In this document: piece by piece, positions 63,105-64,000 of the stretch | How the letters are laid out: every line of letters starts with the position of its first letter | Numbering within the stretch: the first letter of the stretch is position 1 | NCBI RefSeq assembly: GCF_019393635.1 | Contig: NC_057866.1 | Coordinates: forward strand, 278,078,874-278,142,873 | Source: Dromiciops gliroides | Lineage: Eukaryota; Chordata; Mammalia; Microbiotheria; Microbiotheriidae | Direction: 5' to 3' | Length of the DNA: 64,000 nt | The notes under the pieces: generated by a model | The model's input: the letters and a program-made list of their open reading frames with translations, nothing else | What the model was told of the DNA's origin: nothing | The model's database searches: none | Translations under genes and position numbers: made by a program

Positions 63105-64000
63105 AAAGGAAAACTACCAGGATGGACTTGTACCAGGAATGTAGGGTAGGCTCAATATTAGGAAAATTATAAACAACAAAATCACCATTTTATTAAGAGA
63201 CATAGAAAAAAGCTTTTGATGAAAAACATAACACCAATTTCTATGAACACACACAATAACAACATTGAAAGTACAGAATGAAAGCGACTTTTCCTTAATA
63301 TAGTAAAAGACTCTAGCTAAAGCCCAGAGGCAGCAGGATATGCATAACTGGGCTGACACAGTAATGGGGATAAAACTAGAGGCTCTTACAGGAGGATCCA
63401 GCAAAGATGTCCCTTTTCCACTATTACTTGATACTGTACTAGATATGCTGGCTATAGCAATAAGGAAACAGTTGGTGGCACGAGGCCTGAAGTCAGAAAG
63501 GAGTCACAGAACCACTATGTGCCTCAGATTCTTCATTTGTGAAAGGAGGACATAATGACAACATTCACCTTGTAGGGCACTTATGAGAATCAAATGAGAT
63601 AACTGTCAAGTGCTGACTTAGCACAATGCCTGGCACAAAGTAGATGTTTTATAAATGTTAACTATTACTATAATCACTAAAAGAAGAAAAAGGAATTGAG
63701 CATAGGAAAGCAGAAACAAAATGATTTTTTGGCAGAACAGTAATTTTCTTAAAGTGAAGTGTGTAAAATAAAGGTATAAAAATTACCAGCACTTTTGCCC
63801 ATCACCAACAAAACAGAGCCAGAAGAGAAAGAGAAATGACACACAAAGCGACAAACACAATACATAAAACAGATGGGACTCTACTGACAAAGACACAAAT
63901 AGGAATCTATAACTAACTACAAGATTTACTTCATGGAAATAAAGACAAATGTAAGTAATGTAACGTTAACTGGCCTGAGCCAATCATAAAAATGACAATG
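63105..64000 (+). repeat. L1 ORF2 remnant, sense, with a CORE-SINE inside; runs off the window
   Basis: 63105-63470 ('aggaatgtagggtaggctca', 'gaaaaaagcttttgatg', 'taatggggataaaactagag', 'ctggctatagcaataag') is the reverse transcriptase region. 63675-64000 continues ('aaattaccagcacttt', 'ggaaataaagacaaatgtaa', 'cataaaaatgacaatg'). Confidence 0.72.
63471..63674 (+). repeat. MIR-like CORE-SINE inside L1
   Basis: 'gcctgaagtcagaaaggagt', 'gcctcagattcttcatttgt' and 'cacaatgcctggcacaaagt' are present. L1 text is collinear on both sides. Confidence 0.65.

Larger units (their letters stand above)
55080..64000 (-). other. VPS37A: VPS37A gene, 3' part (5 coding exons, probable 3' UTR exon)
   Basis: VPS37A is a subunit of ESCRT-I with TSG101, VPS28 and MVB12/UBAP1. 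It sorts ubiquitinated receptors into multivesicular endosomes and also acts in autophagosome closure (family knowledge). The visible exons encode the C-terminal 159 residues, the Mod(r) domain that packs into the ESCRT-I stalk. They join without frame loss: 128, 59, 69, 144 and 81 bp coding. The text matches VPS37A (DMNEQEEAFLEQL, ARKNLLLEPSLEAKRQTVLDK, DDFLSSFMEKR, FHAPL). The N-terminal UEV-like half lies right of the window. MTMR7 lies tail to tail, as in human 8p22. Confidence 0.96.
60120..64000 (-). other. VPS37A: VPS37A intron (5' end outside window)
   Basis: No further VPS37A exon was recognised. The stretch is mostly repeats: a sense L2 fragment (60190-60990), an antisense LINE remnant split by a solo LTR (61480-63010) and an L1 ORF2 fragment with a CORE-SINE in it (63105-64000). 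61000-61475 shows nothing recognisable. Its 3' splice site on the - strand is 'tgtgctcccag'. Confidence 0.8.

Overview
The window is mammalian nuclear DNA, almost certainly from a marsupial and probably an australidelphian (Australian-type) one. The evidence is many copies of a tRNA-derived SINE (head 'ggcagctaggtgg', body 'gtgaccctgggcaagtcactt', A-rich tail), older CORE-SINEs (MIR/THER/MAR1 type), marsupial-type L1, L2 and CR1/L3 LINE remnants, and a BovB (RTE) LINE. The species call is an inference from repeat families recalled from memory. No bacterial, phage, CRISPR or operon-like organisation is present.

Two host genes lie tail to tail. MTMR7 (myotubularin-related phosphatase 7) is on the + strand. 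Eleven coding exons run from 9911 to 50104 and encode residues 104-674 if the N-terminus matches the human length. Phases agree across every junction and the catalytic motif HCSDGWDRT is intact. The first exons (most of PH-GRAM) lie left of the window. VPS37A (ESCRT-I subunit) is on the - strand. Its last five coding exons lie at 60119-56876, with a probable non-coding 3' exon to about 55080. Its other exons lie right of the window. The same convergent arrangement is known at human 8p22, so this is conserved synteny. The two products are not partners in a pathway, although both act on endosomal membranes: MTMR7 removes 3-phosphates from inositol lipids and inositol phosphates, and VPS37A helps sort ubiquitinated cargo.

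Layout: 1-9910 is MTMR7 intron with SINEs and a CR1/L3 remnant. 9911-20026 holds exons for the end of PH-GRAM and the start of the phosphatase domain. 20027-36303 is intron with minisatellite-like polypurine/polypyrimidine tracts and nested repeats, including a hAT remnant and a BovB. 36304-45387 holds the catalytic core and coiled-coil exons. 49700-50104 is the GC-rich last exon, with an in-frame 54-bp tandem duplication. 50105-53255 is the probable MTMR7 3' UTR. 53256-55080 is the short intergenic interval. 55080-60119 is the VPS37A 3' end. 60190-64000 is VPS37A intron with L2, a solo LTR inside a LINE remnant, and an L1 ORF2 fragment.

I found no new multi-gene system. The observations most worth checking are a GC-AG intron in MTMR7, the tandem duplication in its tail, a VPS37A stop codon directly against a splice donor, a 78-bp VPS37A intron, an 18-C tract next to a VPS37A splice acceptor, a near-palindromic two-way poly(A) signal between the genes, and several clean nested insertions with target-site duplications.
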